Shown here in pieces: positions 1-7,582 of a stretch of DNA of 24,836 nucleotides; positions within the stretch are counted from its first letter, which is position 1; each line of letters opens with the position of its first letter. The notes under the pieces were generated by a model. The model did no database searches. It was not told the DNA's origin and saw only the letters and a list, made by a program, of their open reading frames with translations. The position numbers and the translations under genes are program-made. This stretch comes from CAVVYA01 sp964577835 (GTDB taxonomy: Bacteria; Pseudomonadota; Alphaproteobacteria; SMXQ01), in NCBI GenBank assembly GCA_964577835.1, contig CAZOBN010000041.1, positions 1-24,836 of the forward strand, read 5' to 3'.

Positions 1-621
1 CCGTTCGGCGCGCTCGATGCCAAGGTGCGCAAGGAGCTGCGCCGCTGGCTGCGTCACCTGCACAATGAAATGGGCATGACGACGGTTTTCGTGACGCATG
101 ATCAGGAAGAGGCGCTCGAGCTCGCCGACCGTGTCGTACTCATGGGGCAGGGCAGGATCGAGCAGGTCGGCACGCCGTCCGACATCTATACCAATCCGGC
201 GACGCCCTTCGTCTTCGAGTTTCTTGGCAGCGCCAACCGTCTGCCGTGCCGCGTGGTCGATGGTCGCGCCGAGCTGCCGGGCCTCACGGTCGATCCGGCG
301 TTCCGGCCGGGTTTCACGACCGGCGAAGGCACGGCTTACATCCGGCCGCACGACATCGAAATCGCGCCGAGCCGCGGCGGCGGCGAGGTCAAGTTCGTGT
401 CGATCACGGGGCCGACGGTGAAACTGGAAATCGCCTTCGCCGAATTGGACACGCCGATCGAGGTCGAGATGCCGCTCGGGCGCTACGATCGGTTGTCGCT
501 CGCGGTCGGCGACCGTGTCGGGCTGGTGGCGCAGAAGTTCAAGATCTTCACCGACAACAAATCCGCGAGCGGCGCGGCGGCGGAAAAGCGCGTGGCCTAT
601 TCGGCCGTTAGCTTGACGTAG
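1..621 (+). CDS. cysA: Sulfate/thiosulfate ABC transporter ATP-binding protein, C-terminal part
   Basis: The gene is cut by the window start; 206 codons are visible, in frame from base 1. The ABC ATPase powers periplasmic-binding-protein-dependent import of sulfate or thiosulfate at the inner membrane. The visible part begins with a D-loop-like stretch (FGALDAKVRKELR) and then has the H-loop (VFVTHDQEEALELADRV), followed by GRIEQVGTPSDIY and NPATPFVFEFLG, as in CysA and related importers. A TOBE-type regulatory region follows, including YIRPHDIEIAP at about residues 115-125. Walker A, the signature and Walker B lie upstream of the window. Its stop overlaps the 3' end of the convergent phaC by 25 bp. 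CysA is the best fit, but a closely related CUT1/MOI-type importer ATPase is not excluded without the N-terminus and the permease genes. Confidence 0.88.
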   Translation, partial: PFGALDAKVRKELRRWLRHLHNEMGMTTVFVTHDQEEALELADRVVLMGQGRIEQVGTPSDIYTNPATPFVFEFLGSANRLPCRVVDGRAELPGLTVDPAFRPGFTTGEGTAYIRPHDIEIAPSRGGGEVKFVSITGPTVKLEIAFAELDTPIEVEMPLGRYDRLSLAVGDRVGLVAQKFKIFTDNKSASGAAAEKRVAYSAVSLT

Positions 622-2399
622 CGGCCCGGCGCGTCCTCGATCGCCTTCAGCTTGCCGCTGCCGGGCTTTCGTCCGGGCGATGTCGCGGGGATGTCTTTGC
701 CGGCGAACGTCCTGAGCCAGGCCATCCAGTCGGGCCACCACGACCCCGGATGCTCCGTCGCGGAGGCGAGCCACGCATCCGGGCTCGCCGGTGTCTCGTC
801 GCTGGTCCAATGGCTGTATTTCTGGGCCGCCGGCGGATTGATCACCCCTGCGATATGGCCGGACGCGCTCAGGACGAAGCGCACGGCCCCCTGATAGAGC
901 TGGGTCGCGGCATAGGTCGATTTCCACGGCGCGATGTGATCCTCGCGCGTCGACAGGATATAGGCCGGCGTCTTGACCTTGGTGAGGTCCACAGGCTGGC
1001 CGAGCAGCGTGATGCCGCCCGGCTGCACCAGCAGGTTGCGCTGGTACATGTTGCGCAAATAGAAGCTGTGCATCTTCGCCGGCATGCGCGTCGAATCCGA
1101 ATTCCAATACAGCAGATCGAAGGGAAACGGATCCTTGCCGAGCAGGTAATTGTTCACCACGAACGACCAGATCAGATCGTTGGCGCGCAGCATATTGAAG
1201 GTCGTCGCCATGTCGGCGCCTTCGAGATAGCCCTTCGTGGCCATCTTGGCTTCGAGCGCCTGGATCTGTTCCTCGTCGATGAACACCGACAGTTCGCCCG
1301 CTTCGGCGAAATCGACCAGGGTGGTCAGGAAGGTGGCGCTGGCGATGCGCTTGTCCTTCTTCGCGGCCATGATGGCGAGCAAGGCGGAGAGCAGGGTACC
1401 GCCGATGCAGTAACCGACCGCATTGGCGTCCGGCACGCCGGTGATGGTCTCGATCGCCGCGAGGGCGGCGAGCGGACCTTCCGTCATATAGTTTTCGAAG
1501 TTCTTATCCGCATGGCGCTCGTCTGGATTGACCCAGGAGATGACGAACACGGTCTGGCCCCGGTCGACCATCCATTTGATGAAGGAATTCTTCTCCTGCA
1601 TGTCGAGGATGTAGAACTTGTTGATCCACGGCGGAATGATCAGCAGCGGCCGCTCGGCGACGGTCTCGGTCGTCGGCGTGTATTGGATGAGCTGCATCAG
1701 ATCGTTCTCGAACACCACCTTGCCTGGCGTCAAAGCGAGGTTGCGGCCGACCGCGAAGGCGGAGCGGTCCGACATGCTGATCGCGAGCTTGCCTTTGCCG
1801 CGCTCCAGGTCGTCGAGCAGGTTGGACAGACCATTGAGGAGATTTTGGCCGCCGCTTTCCGCGGTCGCGCGCAGCACTTCCGGATTGGTCAACGCGAAGT
1901 TGGAAGGCGACAGGGCGTCGATGAACTGGCGGGTGTAGAATTCGACCTTCTTCGCCTCCGCGGGAGCGCCGCTTTGATTGGCCTCGGCGACCACGCCGCG
2001 CAGCCAGCGAGCCGACAGCAGGTAGGATTGCTTGATGTAATCGAACACCAGGTGCTCGTCCCACTGGGCATCCTTGAAACGACGGTCGCCCTTGTCCGGC
2101 TCGGCAAGCGGTGCGACCGATTCGCCCGCGGCGCGGCGCAGGGTATTGAGCCAGAGTTGCTGATAGCCCTGCCACAGCTCGGCCTGGGCTTGCAGCAGCT
2201 TGGCGGGGTCGGCCATCATACGCGCCGTCAGATCGAGGAACGCGGCGCCGATATTGAGCGGATCGGTCGAGCCGGGCGCGCCGCCCTGGGCCTGGCGCTG
2301 GAAGAATTCCTGCACGATCCGTTGGCTCTTCTCGGCGAGGGCCGCGACGTCGGCGGCCATCCGGTTCGGGTCGGATGGGTCTGTGGTCTGTTCGGTCAT
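597..2399 (-). CDS. phaC: Class I poly(3-hydroxyalkanoate) synthase
   Basis: The product has 600 aa, the usual size for class I PhaC. It polymerises (R)-3-hydroxyacyl-CoA, typically 3-hydroxybutyryl-CoA, into PHA/PHB at the granule surface. The lipase-like box reads GYCIGGT with nucleophile Cys331. The rest of the predicted triad is Asp487 in REDHIAPW and His515 in SGHIAGVINPP. The N-terminal PhaC_N domain is also recognisable (PLLIIPPWINKFYILDM at about residues 252-268). The start at 2399 is preceded on the minus strand by a GGGAAC purine stretch. The gene is divergent from the OmpA-like lipoprotein gene and convergent with cysA. No phaA, phaB, phaR or phasin gene is in the window, so it stands alone here. 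All key residues are present and the enzyme should be functional. Confidence 0.97.
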   Translation of the reverse strand: MTEQTTDPSDPNRMAADVAALAEKSQRIVQEFFQRQAQGGAPGSTDPLNIGAAFLDLTARMMADPAKLLQAQAELWQGYQQLWLNTLRRAAGESVAPLAEPDKGDRRFKDAQWDEHLVFDYIKQSYLLSARWLRGVVAEANQSGAPAEAKKVEFYTRQFIDALSPSNFALTNPEVLRATAESGGQNLLNGLSNLLDDLERGKGKLAISMSDRSAFAVGRNLALTPGKVVFENDLMQLIQYTPTTETVAERPLLIIPPWINKFYILDMQEKNSFIKWMVDRGQTVFVISWVNPDERHADKNFENYMTEGPLAALAAIETITGVPDANAVGYCIGGTLLSALLAIMAAKKDKRIASATFLTTLVDFAEAGELSVFIDEEQIQALEAKMATKGYLEGADMATTFNMLRANDLIWSFVVNNYLLGKDPFPFDLLYWNSDSTRMPAKMHSFYLRNMYQRNLLVQPGGITLLGQPVDLTKVKTPAYILSTREDHIAPWKSTYAATQLYQGAVRFVLSASGHIAGVINPPAAQKYSHWTSDETPASPDAWLASATEHPGSWWPDWMAWLRTFAGKDIPATSPGRKPGSGKLKAIEDAPGRYVKLTAE

Positions 2400-2634
2400 G
2401 GACTGTTCCCGTAGCTTCGGCCGCGCTTTACCCCGGACGCGAATTGCACTACACAGTATGTGGTTTTTTGCCGCGAATTGAAGGCGTTAAATCGCATATT
2501 TCGTGTAATGCTTTGTTTTTGCGCCGGGCGCCCCGCGATTGTGCGAGAAAGCGGCAGAATGGACCCCGCTTCGCTGCTAAAAGATGACCGTCGATTCTCA
2601 CATTATGATGGCGAGTATGGAAACGGGACAGACC

Positions 2635-3747
2635 ATGGATGACATCAATCGAGCGCCTCGCCTCATACGGGCTTCACGGCTGGCCGCATTGCTCGCCATA
2701 GCGATCGGCATGGCGGCCTGTTCCTCGGTGCCCGACGCCGTGAACCCGGTTTCCTGGTACCATGGCGTCGAGGGCTGGTTCGAGAGCGACAAGGACCAGC
2801 AAGCCCGGGACCAGGCGAAAGCCGCCGAGCGGACGACGCCGCCGCTGCCCGGCACTGGTCGCGACTATCCCAACCTTTCCACCGTGCCGGAGAGGCCGCG
2901 CAGCGTGTCCACGGCGACCGAGCGCGACCGTGTGAGCCAGGGACTGGCCGCCGATCGCGAAAATGCGCGCTACGCCGAGCCGGAGCCCGATCGTCCGCCT
3001 GCGTCCGCTCTCGGAGCGCCGGCTGCCGCGCCGCGGGCGCCGGTGACTCGTCAAACCGTGCCTCCGCGAGCCGCCCCGAGCCCGGATGGCTTGGAAACGC
3101 TGGAGCCTCCGCCCAGCACGCCGCGCTCATCCCTCGAGGAGAGCCGCGCGGTGGCCCGCGCCGCTTCGGACCCGAGGGAAGAGGCGACCGTTCAGCAAGC
3201 CTCCTTTCAGCCGGCATCCACGTCGCAGCCCGCGGCCATGCCGGCCTCCTCGCCGGCGTTTCCGGCCCCGGCGCCCCAGACCGCCGCGCCCGCGCGGGTC
3301 GCCGACAACAGCTCGGTGGTCCAGCAGACTTACCAGGCCGCGCTCGCCCAGTCCGGTCGCCCCGCCGCAACCGCTTCGCGCGACGGTCAGCTCATCCCGC
3401 GCGCCTATATCGTCTATTTTGGCGGCGGATCGGCCCATTTGGACGCCGTCGACCGCGATTTGCTGCGCGACGTGGCGCGGGTCTACAAATCCCAGGGCGG
3501 GCCGTTGCGTATCGTCGGCCATGCCTCCAGCCGCACGCGCGAGACGGATCCCGTCAATCAACAGATCGTCAATTTCCGTCTCTCGTCGCAGCGCGCGGAA
3601 GCAGTGGCCCGTGAACTGGCCCGGCTTGGCGTGCCGCGCGGCAATATGGCCGTCGCCGCCGTGTCGGACAGCGAACCGGTCTATCGCGAGTCGATGCCCT
3701 CGGGCGAGGCCGGCAACCGGCGGGTCGAAATCTCCCTCGGCCCTTAA
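2635..3747 (+). CDS. OmpA-family peptidoglycan-binding lipoprotein
   Basis: The predicted product is 370 aa from the ATG at 2635, which has GGGACA just upstream; in-frame ATGs at 2584, 2605, 2608 and 2617 are alternatives. The chosen start gives a compact lipoprotein signal: basic n-region, then LAALLAIAIGMAAC with lipobox Cys29. A long Pro/Ala-rich low-complexity linker occupies roughly residues 60-250. It is followed by a C-terminal OmpA/MotB-like domain: AYIVYFGGGSAHLD, then LRIVGHASSRTRETDP, then NFRLSSQRAEAVARELARLGV and GEAGNRRVEISL. Such domains bind meso-diaminopimelate peptidoglycan and tether the outer membrane to the wall. The linker would span the periplasm. It is divergent from phaC and ends about 190 bp before the aminotransferase operon. 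The exact partner is unknown. Confidence 0.85.
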   Translation: MDDINRAPRLIRASRLAALLAIAIGMAACSSVPDAVNPVSWYHGVEGWFESDKDQQARDQAKAAERTTPPLPGTGRDYPNLSTVPERPRSVSTATERDRVSQGLAADRENARYAEPEPDRPPASALGAPAAAPRAPVTRQTVPPRAAPSPDGLETLEPPPSTPRSSLEESRAVARAASDPREEATVQQASFQPASTSQPAAMPASSPAFPAPAPQTAAPARVADNSSVVQQTYQAALAQSGRPAATASRDGQLIPRAYIVYFGGGSAHLDAVDRDLLRDVARVYKSQGGPLRIVGHASSRTRETDPVNQQIVNFRLSSQRAEAVARELARLGVPRGNMAVAAVSDSEPVYRESMPSGEAGNRRVEISLGP

Positions 3748-3796
3748 CGGAACACGAACGCCATGCCTTCCGCGGGCCTGCCCGGGAGCCACATTC

Positions 3797-3825
3797 CCGC
3801 CCCTGTCCTTTTTGGAGCAGGGCGG
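3797..3825 (+). terminator. Candidate hairpin downstream of the OmpA-like lipoprotein gene
   Basis: CCGCCC at 3797-3802 can pair with GGGCGG at 3820-3825. The stem extends inward through TG/CA and CC/GG with small bulges and closes on a TTTTT loop. It lies 50 bp after the lipoprotein stop. No U-tract follows (the next bases are CTATAAATC), so intrinsic termination is uncertain and it may instead be an mRNA-stabilising hairpin. Confidence 0.3.
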
Positions 3826-3939
3826 CTATAAATCTTGCGCCTCTAGGGGGTTGCCCGGATCGGGTGGCCCGGCGCCGGAGAGCGGCGCCACATTCCGTCC
3901 GAAGCCGCTTAAACCACCAGGTCACGATCCGTCTTCGCC

Positions 3940-5163
3940 ATGGACAACGAATTTCACCGCATCAAACGGCTGCCGCCCTACGTTTTCGCTGAAGTCAACA
4001 GCATGAAGGCGAAGGCCCGAGCCGCCGGCGAAGACATCATCGACCTCGGCATGGGCAATCCGGACCAGCCGACGCCGCCCCATATCGTCGCGAAACTGAT
4101 CGAGGCGGTCGGCGATCCGCGCACGCACCGCTATTCCAGCTCGCGCGGCATTCCGGGCCTGCGCAAGGCGAACGCGGCCTACTACAAGCGCCGCTTCAAC
4201 GTCGACATCGATCCGGAGACGGAGACGATCGTCACCATCGGCTCGAAGGAGGGCCTGGCCAATCTCGCCCAGGCGATCACCGCGCCGGGCGACGTGGTGC
4301 TGGTGCCGAACCCGAGCTATCCGATTCATCCGTATGGCTTCATCATCTCGGGTGCCAACGTGCGCCATATCCCGATCGGCGAGGGCTACGATTTCTTCGC
4401 CGGCCTGGAGCGGGCCGTGAAGCATTCGGTGCCGCAGCCGATCTGCGTGGTGCTCAACTTTCCGGCCAACCCGACCGCGATGGTGGTCGATCTCGATTTC
4501 TATGCGCCGATCGTCGAGTTCTGCCGCAAGCACGATATCTACGTGATTTCCGATCTCGCCTATGCGGAGATCTACTTCAACGACAAGCCGCCGCCCTCCA
4601 TCCTGCAGGTGCCGGGCGCCAAGGACATCGCCATCGAGTTCACCTCGATGAGCAAGACCTACAGCATGCCCGGGTGGCGCATCGGCTTCGCCACCGGCAA
4701 CAAGCGGCTGATTCGCGCGCTCGCCCACATCAAATCGTATCTCGACTACGGCGCCTTCACGCCGATCCAGGTCGCGGCCGCCGCCGCGCTCAATGGTCCG
4801 CAGGATTGCGTCGAGGCGGTGCGACGGCTGTATCGCGAGCGCCGCGATGTGCTGGTCGATACCTTCGCGACCGCGGGCTGGGCCGTGCCGTCGCCCGAGG
4901 CCACCATGTTCGCGTGGGCGCCCATCCCGAAGCCCTATGCGCACCTCGGCTCGCTGGAATTCTCCAAGCTTCTGCTCAAGCACGCCAAGGTCGCGGTGTC
5001 GCCGGGCATCGGCTTCGGCGAGTACGGCGACAATTACGTGCGCATCGCGCTGGTGGAGAACCGTCATCGCACGCGGCAGGCGGCCAAGAACATCCGCGCC
5101 TTCCTGCGCTCGTCCGACCGCATTCTCGAGGCCAATGAAAAGCTGAGGGCCGTCGCCTCTTGA
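3940..5163 (+). CDS. PLP-dependent class I/II aminotransferase (AlaC / LL-DAP aminotransferase-like)
   Basis: The product has 407 aa, typical of fold-type I aminotransferases. It transfers amino groups between an amino acid and a 2-oxo acid with pyridoxal phosphate. Visible family motifs are LGMGNPDQPTPP near the N-terminus, YSSSRGIPGLRKA, the PNPSYPIHPYG stretch, VVLNFPANPTA and DLAYAEIYF. The PLP-binding lysine is Lys239 in SMSKTYSMPGWRIGF. The closest match in memory is the AlaC (glutamate-pyruvate aminotransferase) group, often annotated as LL-diaminopimelate aminotransferase in alphaproteobacteria; the substrate cannot be settled from sequence. It is the first gene of the run with hom, glpX and recJ. 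Its TGA overlaps the TTG start of hom (TTGA), which suggests translational coupling and a role in aspartate-family or alanine metabolism. Confidence 0.9.
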   Translation: MDNEFHRIKRLPPYVFAEVNSMKAKARAAGEDIIDLGMGNPDQPTPPHIVAKLIEAVGDPRTHRYSSSRGIPGLRKANAAYYKRRFNVDIDPETETIVTIGSKEGLANLAQAITAPGDVVLVPNPSYPIHPYGFIISGANVRHIPIGEGYDFFAGLERAVKHSVPQPICVVLNFPANPTAMVVDLDFYAPIVEFCRKHDIYVISDLAYAEIYFNDKPPPSILQVPGAKDIAIEFTSMSKTYSMPGWRIGFATGNKRLIRALAHIKSYLDYGAFTPIQVAAAAALNGPQDCVEAVRRLYRERRDVLVDTFATAGWAVPSPEATMFAWAPIPKPYAHLGSLEFSKLLLKHAKVAVSPGIGFGEYGDNYVRIALVENRHRTRQAAKNIRAFLRSSDRILEANEKLRAVAS

Positions 5164-6527
5164 GCCAGCCGCTGAATATCGCCGTCGCCGGCCTGGGGAC
5201 CGTCGGCGCCGGCACGTTGAAGCTGCTTGCGCAACAGGCAAGGATCCTCGAGAGCCGCTGCGGACGCCCGATCCGCGTCGTGGCCGTTTCCGCGCGCGAC
5301 AGGGGACGCGAGCGCGGCGTCAGCCTCGACGGCATGCGATGGTTCGACGATCCGGTGGCGATGGCCAAGGCGCCCGGCCTCGACGCGGTCGTCGAAGTGA
5401 TCGGCGGCGCCGACGGTCCGGCCAAGGCGGTGTGCGAAGCCGCGATCGCCGCCGGCCGCCATGTGGTCACCGCCAACAAGGCCTTGCTCGCTCATCACGG
5501 CACCGCGCTCGCCAAGGCGGCTGAAGCCAAGGGCGTGGCGCTCGCCTACGAGGCAGCGGTGGCCGGGGGCATCCCGATCATCAAGGCGCTGCGCGAGGGG
5601 CTCGCGGCCAACAACGTCAAGCGGGTCTACGGCATCCTCAACGGCACCTGCAATTACATCCTGACCGACATGCGCGCCTCGCGCCGCGACTTCGCCGAGG
5701 TGCTGGCGGAGGCGCAGAAGCTCGGCTATGCCGAGGCCGATCCGAGCTTCGACGTCGACGGCGTCGACACGGCGCACAAGCTGGCGATCCTTACCGCCGT
5801 GGCCTTCGGCTGTCAGGTGAACTTCGCCGGCATCCGCATCGAAGGCATCCGTCCGGTCTCGACTCTCGACATCGCCTTTGCCGACGAGCTCGGCTACCGC
5901 ATCAAGCTGCTCGGTCTCGCCCGTCTGACCGAGTGGGGCGTCGAGCAGCGTGTGCATCCCTGCCTGGTGCCGGTCGGCACGCCGATCGCCCATGTCGAGG
6001 GCGTGTTCAACGCCGTGGTCGCCGAAACCGACTTCGCCGAGACCAACGTGTTCGAGGGCCGTGGCGCCGGGGCCGGCCCGACCGCCTCGGCCATCGTCGC
6101 CGATCTGGTGGATATCGCGCGGGACGCGCGGGTGGATATCGCGCGGGACGCGCGGGTGGATATCGCGCGGGACGCGCGGGTGGATATCGCGCGCGGCGCC
6201 CGCGTGCCGACATTCGCCGTGCCCGCGACGCAGCTTGCCGTCCTGCCGGCCTCGCCGATGGAGCGCCATGTGGGCGCCTATTACATCCGTCTGATGGTGC
6301 GCGACCGGCCGGGCGTCATGGCCGACATCACCGCCGCCTTGCGCGACGAGCAGGTGTCTCTAGAATCCATGCTGCAGCGGGGACGCGATCCGGGCGAAGT
6401 GGTGCCGATCGTGCTCGTCACCCATGAGACCGAGGAAGCGGCGATGGCCCGGGCGCTTGCCCGGATTGCCGCGCTCGATACGGTGCTGGAGCAGCCCTGC
6501 ATGATCCGCATCGAAGAGCTTTCATAG
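5160..6527 (+). CDS. hom: Homoserine dehydrogenase with ACT domain and tandem-repeat insertion
   Basis: The product has 455 aa. It reduces aspartate-semialdehyde to homoserine with NAD(P)H, the branch-point step to threonine, methionine and isoleucine. The Rossmann loop is AVAGLGTVGAGTLKLL at about residues 8-23. The catalytic domain shows AAVAGGIPIIKALREGL, NGTCNYILTDM and EADPSFDVDGVDTAHKLAILT. A C-terminal ACT domain at about residues 371-447 (YYIRLMVRDRPGVMADIT, then SLESMLQR) suggests threonine feedback control. The start is TTG at 5160, overlapping the aminotransferase stop; the reading frame and Rossmann position leave no better start. Residues 317-340 are three identical copies of VDIARDAR ahead of a related VDIARGAR unit, which lengthens the linker before the ACT domain. 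Without them the protein would be about 431 aa, nearer the family's usual size. Confidence 0.95.
   Translation: MSQPLNIAVAGLGTVGAGTLKLLAQQARILESRCGRPIRVVAVSARDRGRERGVSLDGMRWFDDPVAMAKAPGLDAVVEVIGGADGPAKAVCEAAIAAGRHVVTANKALLAHHGTALAKAAEAKGVALAYEAAVAGGIPIIKALREGLAANNVKRVYGILNGTCNYILTDMRASRRDFAEVLAEAQKLGYAEADPSFDVDGVDTAHKLAILTAVAFGCQVNFAGIRIEGIRPVSTLDIAFADELGYRIKLLGLARLTEWGVEQRVHPCLVPVGTPIAHVEGVFNAVVAETDFAETNVFEGRGAGAGPTASAIVADLVDIARDARVDIARDARVDIARDARVDIARGARVPTFAVPATQLAVLPASPMERHVGAYYIRLMVRDRPGVMADITAALRDEQVSLESMLQRGRDPGEVVPIVLVTHETEEAAMARALARIAALDTVLEQPCMIRIEELS
6108..6203 (+). repeat. In-frame 24-bp tandem repeat inside hom
   Basis: Three nucleotide-identical 24-bp units lie at 6108-6131, 6132-6155 and 6156-6179. 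A fourth unit at 6180-6203 matches over its first 14 bases and then diverges. Each unit begins GTGGATATCGCGCG and encodes VDIARDAR; the fourth encodes VDIARGAR. The array length is a multiple of three, so the hom frame is preserved. The perfect identity of the first three copies points to recent expansion by slippage or unequal recombination. Confidence 0.97.
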
Positions 6528-6533
6528 AATTAT

Positions 6534-6562
6534 CATTCTTTTGTAACGCATTCTTCTTGTAA
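6534..6562 (+). promoter_or_regulatory. Direct repeat in the hom-glpX gap, possible regulatory site
   Basis: CATTCTTTTGTAA at 6534-6546 and CATTCTTCTTGTAA at 6549-6562 form a direct repeat spaced about one and a half helical turns. It is AT-rich against a GC-rich background, 35-60 bp before glpX. It could be an operator or part of an internal promoter for glpX-recJ, but no named regulator motif was recognised. Confidence 0.25.
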
Positions 6563-6601
6563 GACCTAAGAAGATCCAAGACCAAGAAATAGGAGATGGC
6601 G

Positions 6602-7582
6602 ATGGCCGAGATGATGGACCGCAACTTGGCGCTGGAGGTGGTGCGGGTGACGGAGGCGGCGGCGCTCTCGGCCTCGCGCCTGATGGGGCGCGGCGACGAG
6701 AAGGCGGCCGATCAGGCCGCGGTGGACGCCATGCGCACGGCGCTCAACAGCCTCGCCATCGACGGTTGCGTCGTGATCGGCGAAGGCGAGCGCGACGAAG
6801 CGCCGATGCTCTACATCGGCGAGAAGGTCGGCATGGGCGGTCCCGCGGTGGATATCGCGCTCGATCCGCTGGAAGGCACCACGATCACCGCCAAGGGCGG
6901 CTACAACGCGCTGGCGGTCATCGCCATGGCGGAGAAGGGCGGCTTCCTCAATGCGCCCGACGTCTATATGGACAAGATCGCGGTCGGCACGGGCCTGCCC
7001 GACCATGTGGTGGATCTCGACGAGACCCCGACGGTCAACCTGAAGAATCTCGCCAAGGCGAAGCGCACCGAGGTGTCCGAACTGGCGGTCTGCATTCTCG
7101 ACCGGCCGCGCCATGCCGAACTGATCGCCAGGGTGCGCGAGGCGGGCGCCCGCATCATGCTGATCTCCGATGGCGACGTGTCGGGCGTCATCGCCACCTC
7201 GGAACCGCATTCGGGCGTCGACATCTACATCGGTACCGGCGGCGCGCCGGAAGGCGTGCTCGCCGCGGCTGCGCTGCGCTGCATCGGCGGCTTCATGCAG
7301 GGCCGCTTGGTATTCCGCAACGACGACGAGAAGGCGCGCGCCGCCAAGTGGGGCGTCAAGGATCTCAATCGCAAATACGCGATGGAGGATCTCGCCTCGG
7401 GCAACGTCATGTTCGCCGCCACCGGCGTGACCGACGGGGCCATGCTGCACGGCGTGCGCCGCTTTTCCGGCGGTGCCACGACCTCGTCCATCGTCATGCG
7501 CTCGAAGACCGGTACCGTGCGCCGCATCGAGACCCAGCATAACTTCGATACGAAGGTCGGTTTCCGGCCGGCCCATCCTTGA
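6602..7582 (+). CDS. glpX: Class II fructose-1,6-bisphosphatase
   Basis: The product is 326 aa from ATG 6602. It hydrolyses fructose-1,6-bisphosphate to fructose-6-phosphate for gluconeogenesis and, in autotrophs, the Calvin cycle. Typical GlpX motifs are ALSASRLMGRGDEKAADQAA, VVIGEGERDEAPMLYIGEKVG, the metal/phosphate site DPLEGTTITAKGGYNALAV, GTGGAPEGVLAAAALRCIGG and the C-terminal RRFSGGATTSSIVMRS. AGGAG at 6591-6595 abuts the ATG at 6596 but is correctly spaced (6 nt) for the ATG at 6602, so 6602 is preferred. It follows hom by about 70 bp. Its TGA shares a base with the ATG of recJ, which suggests coupling. Confidence 0.96.
   Translation: MAEMMDRNLALEVVRVTEAAALSASRLMGRGDEKAADQAAVDAMRTALNSLAIDGCVVIGEGERDEAPMLYIGEKVGMGGPAVDIALDPLEGTTITAKGGYNALAVIAMAEKGGFLNAPDVYMDKIAVGTGLPDHVVDLDETPTVNLKNLAKAKRTEVSELAVCILDRPRHAELIARVREAGARIMLISDGDVSGVIATSEPHSGVDIYIGTGGAPEGVLAAAALRCIGGFMQGRLVFRNDDEKARAAKWGVKDLNRKYAMEDLASGNVMFAATGVTDGAMLHGVRRFSGGATTSSIVMRSKTGTVRRIETQHNFDTKVGFRPAHP

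Noticed and set aside
750..2414. 554-aa plus-strand frame opposite phaC
   Set aside because: It is the antisense shadow of phaC, rich in Arg/His/Asp with no motifs.
3922..5241. 439-aa minus-strand open frame
   Set aside because: It is the antisense shadow of the aminotransferase gene. The composition is His/Arg/Asp-rich without domain motifs, while the plus strand has a clear PLP enzyme.
6108..6203. Possible CRISPR-like array
   Set aside because: The units are contiguous with no spacers and remain in frame within hom; this is a coding minisatellite.
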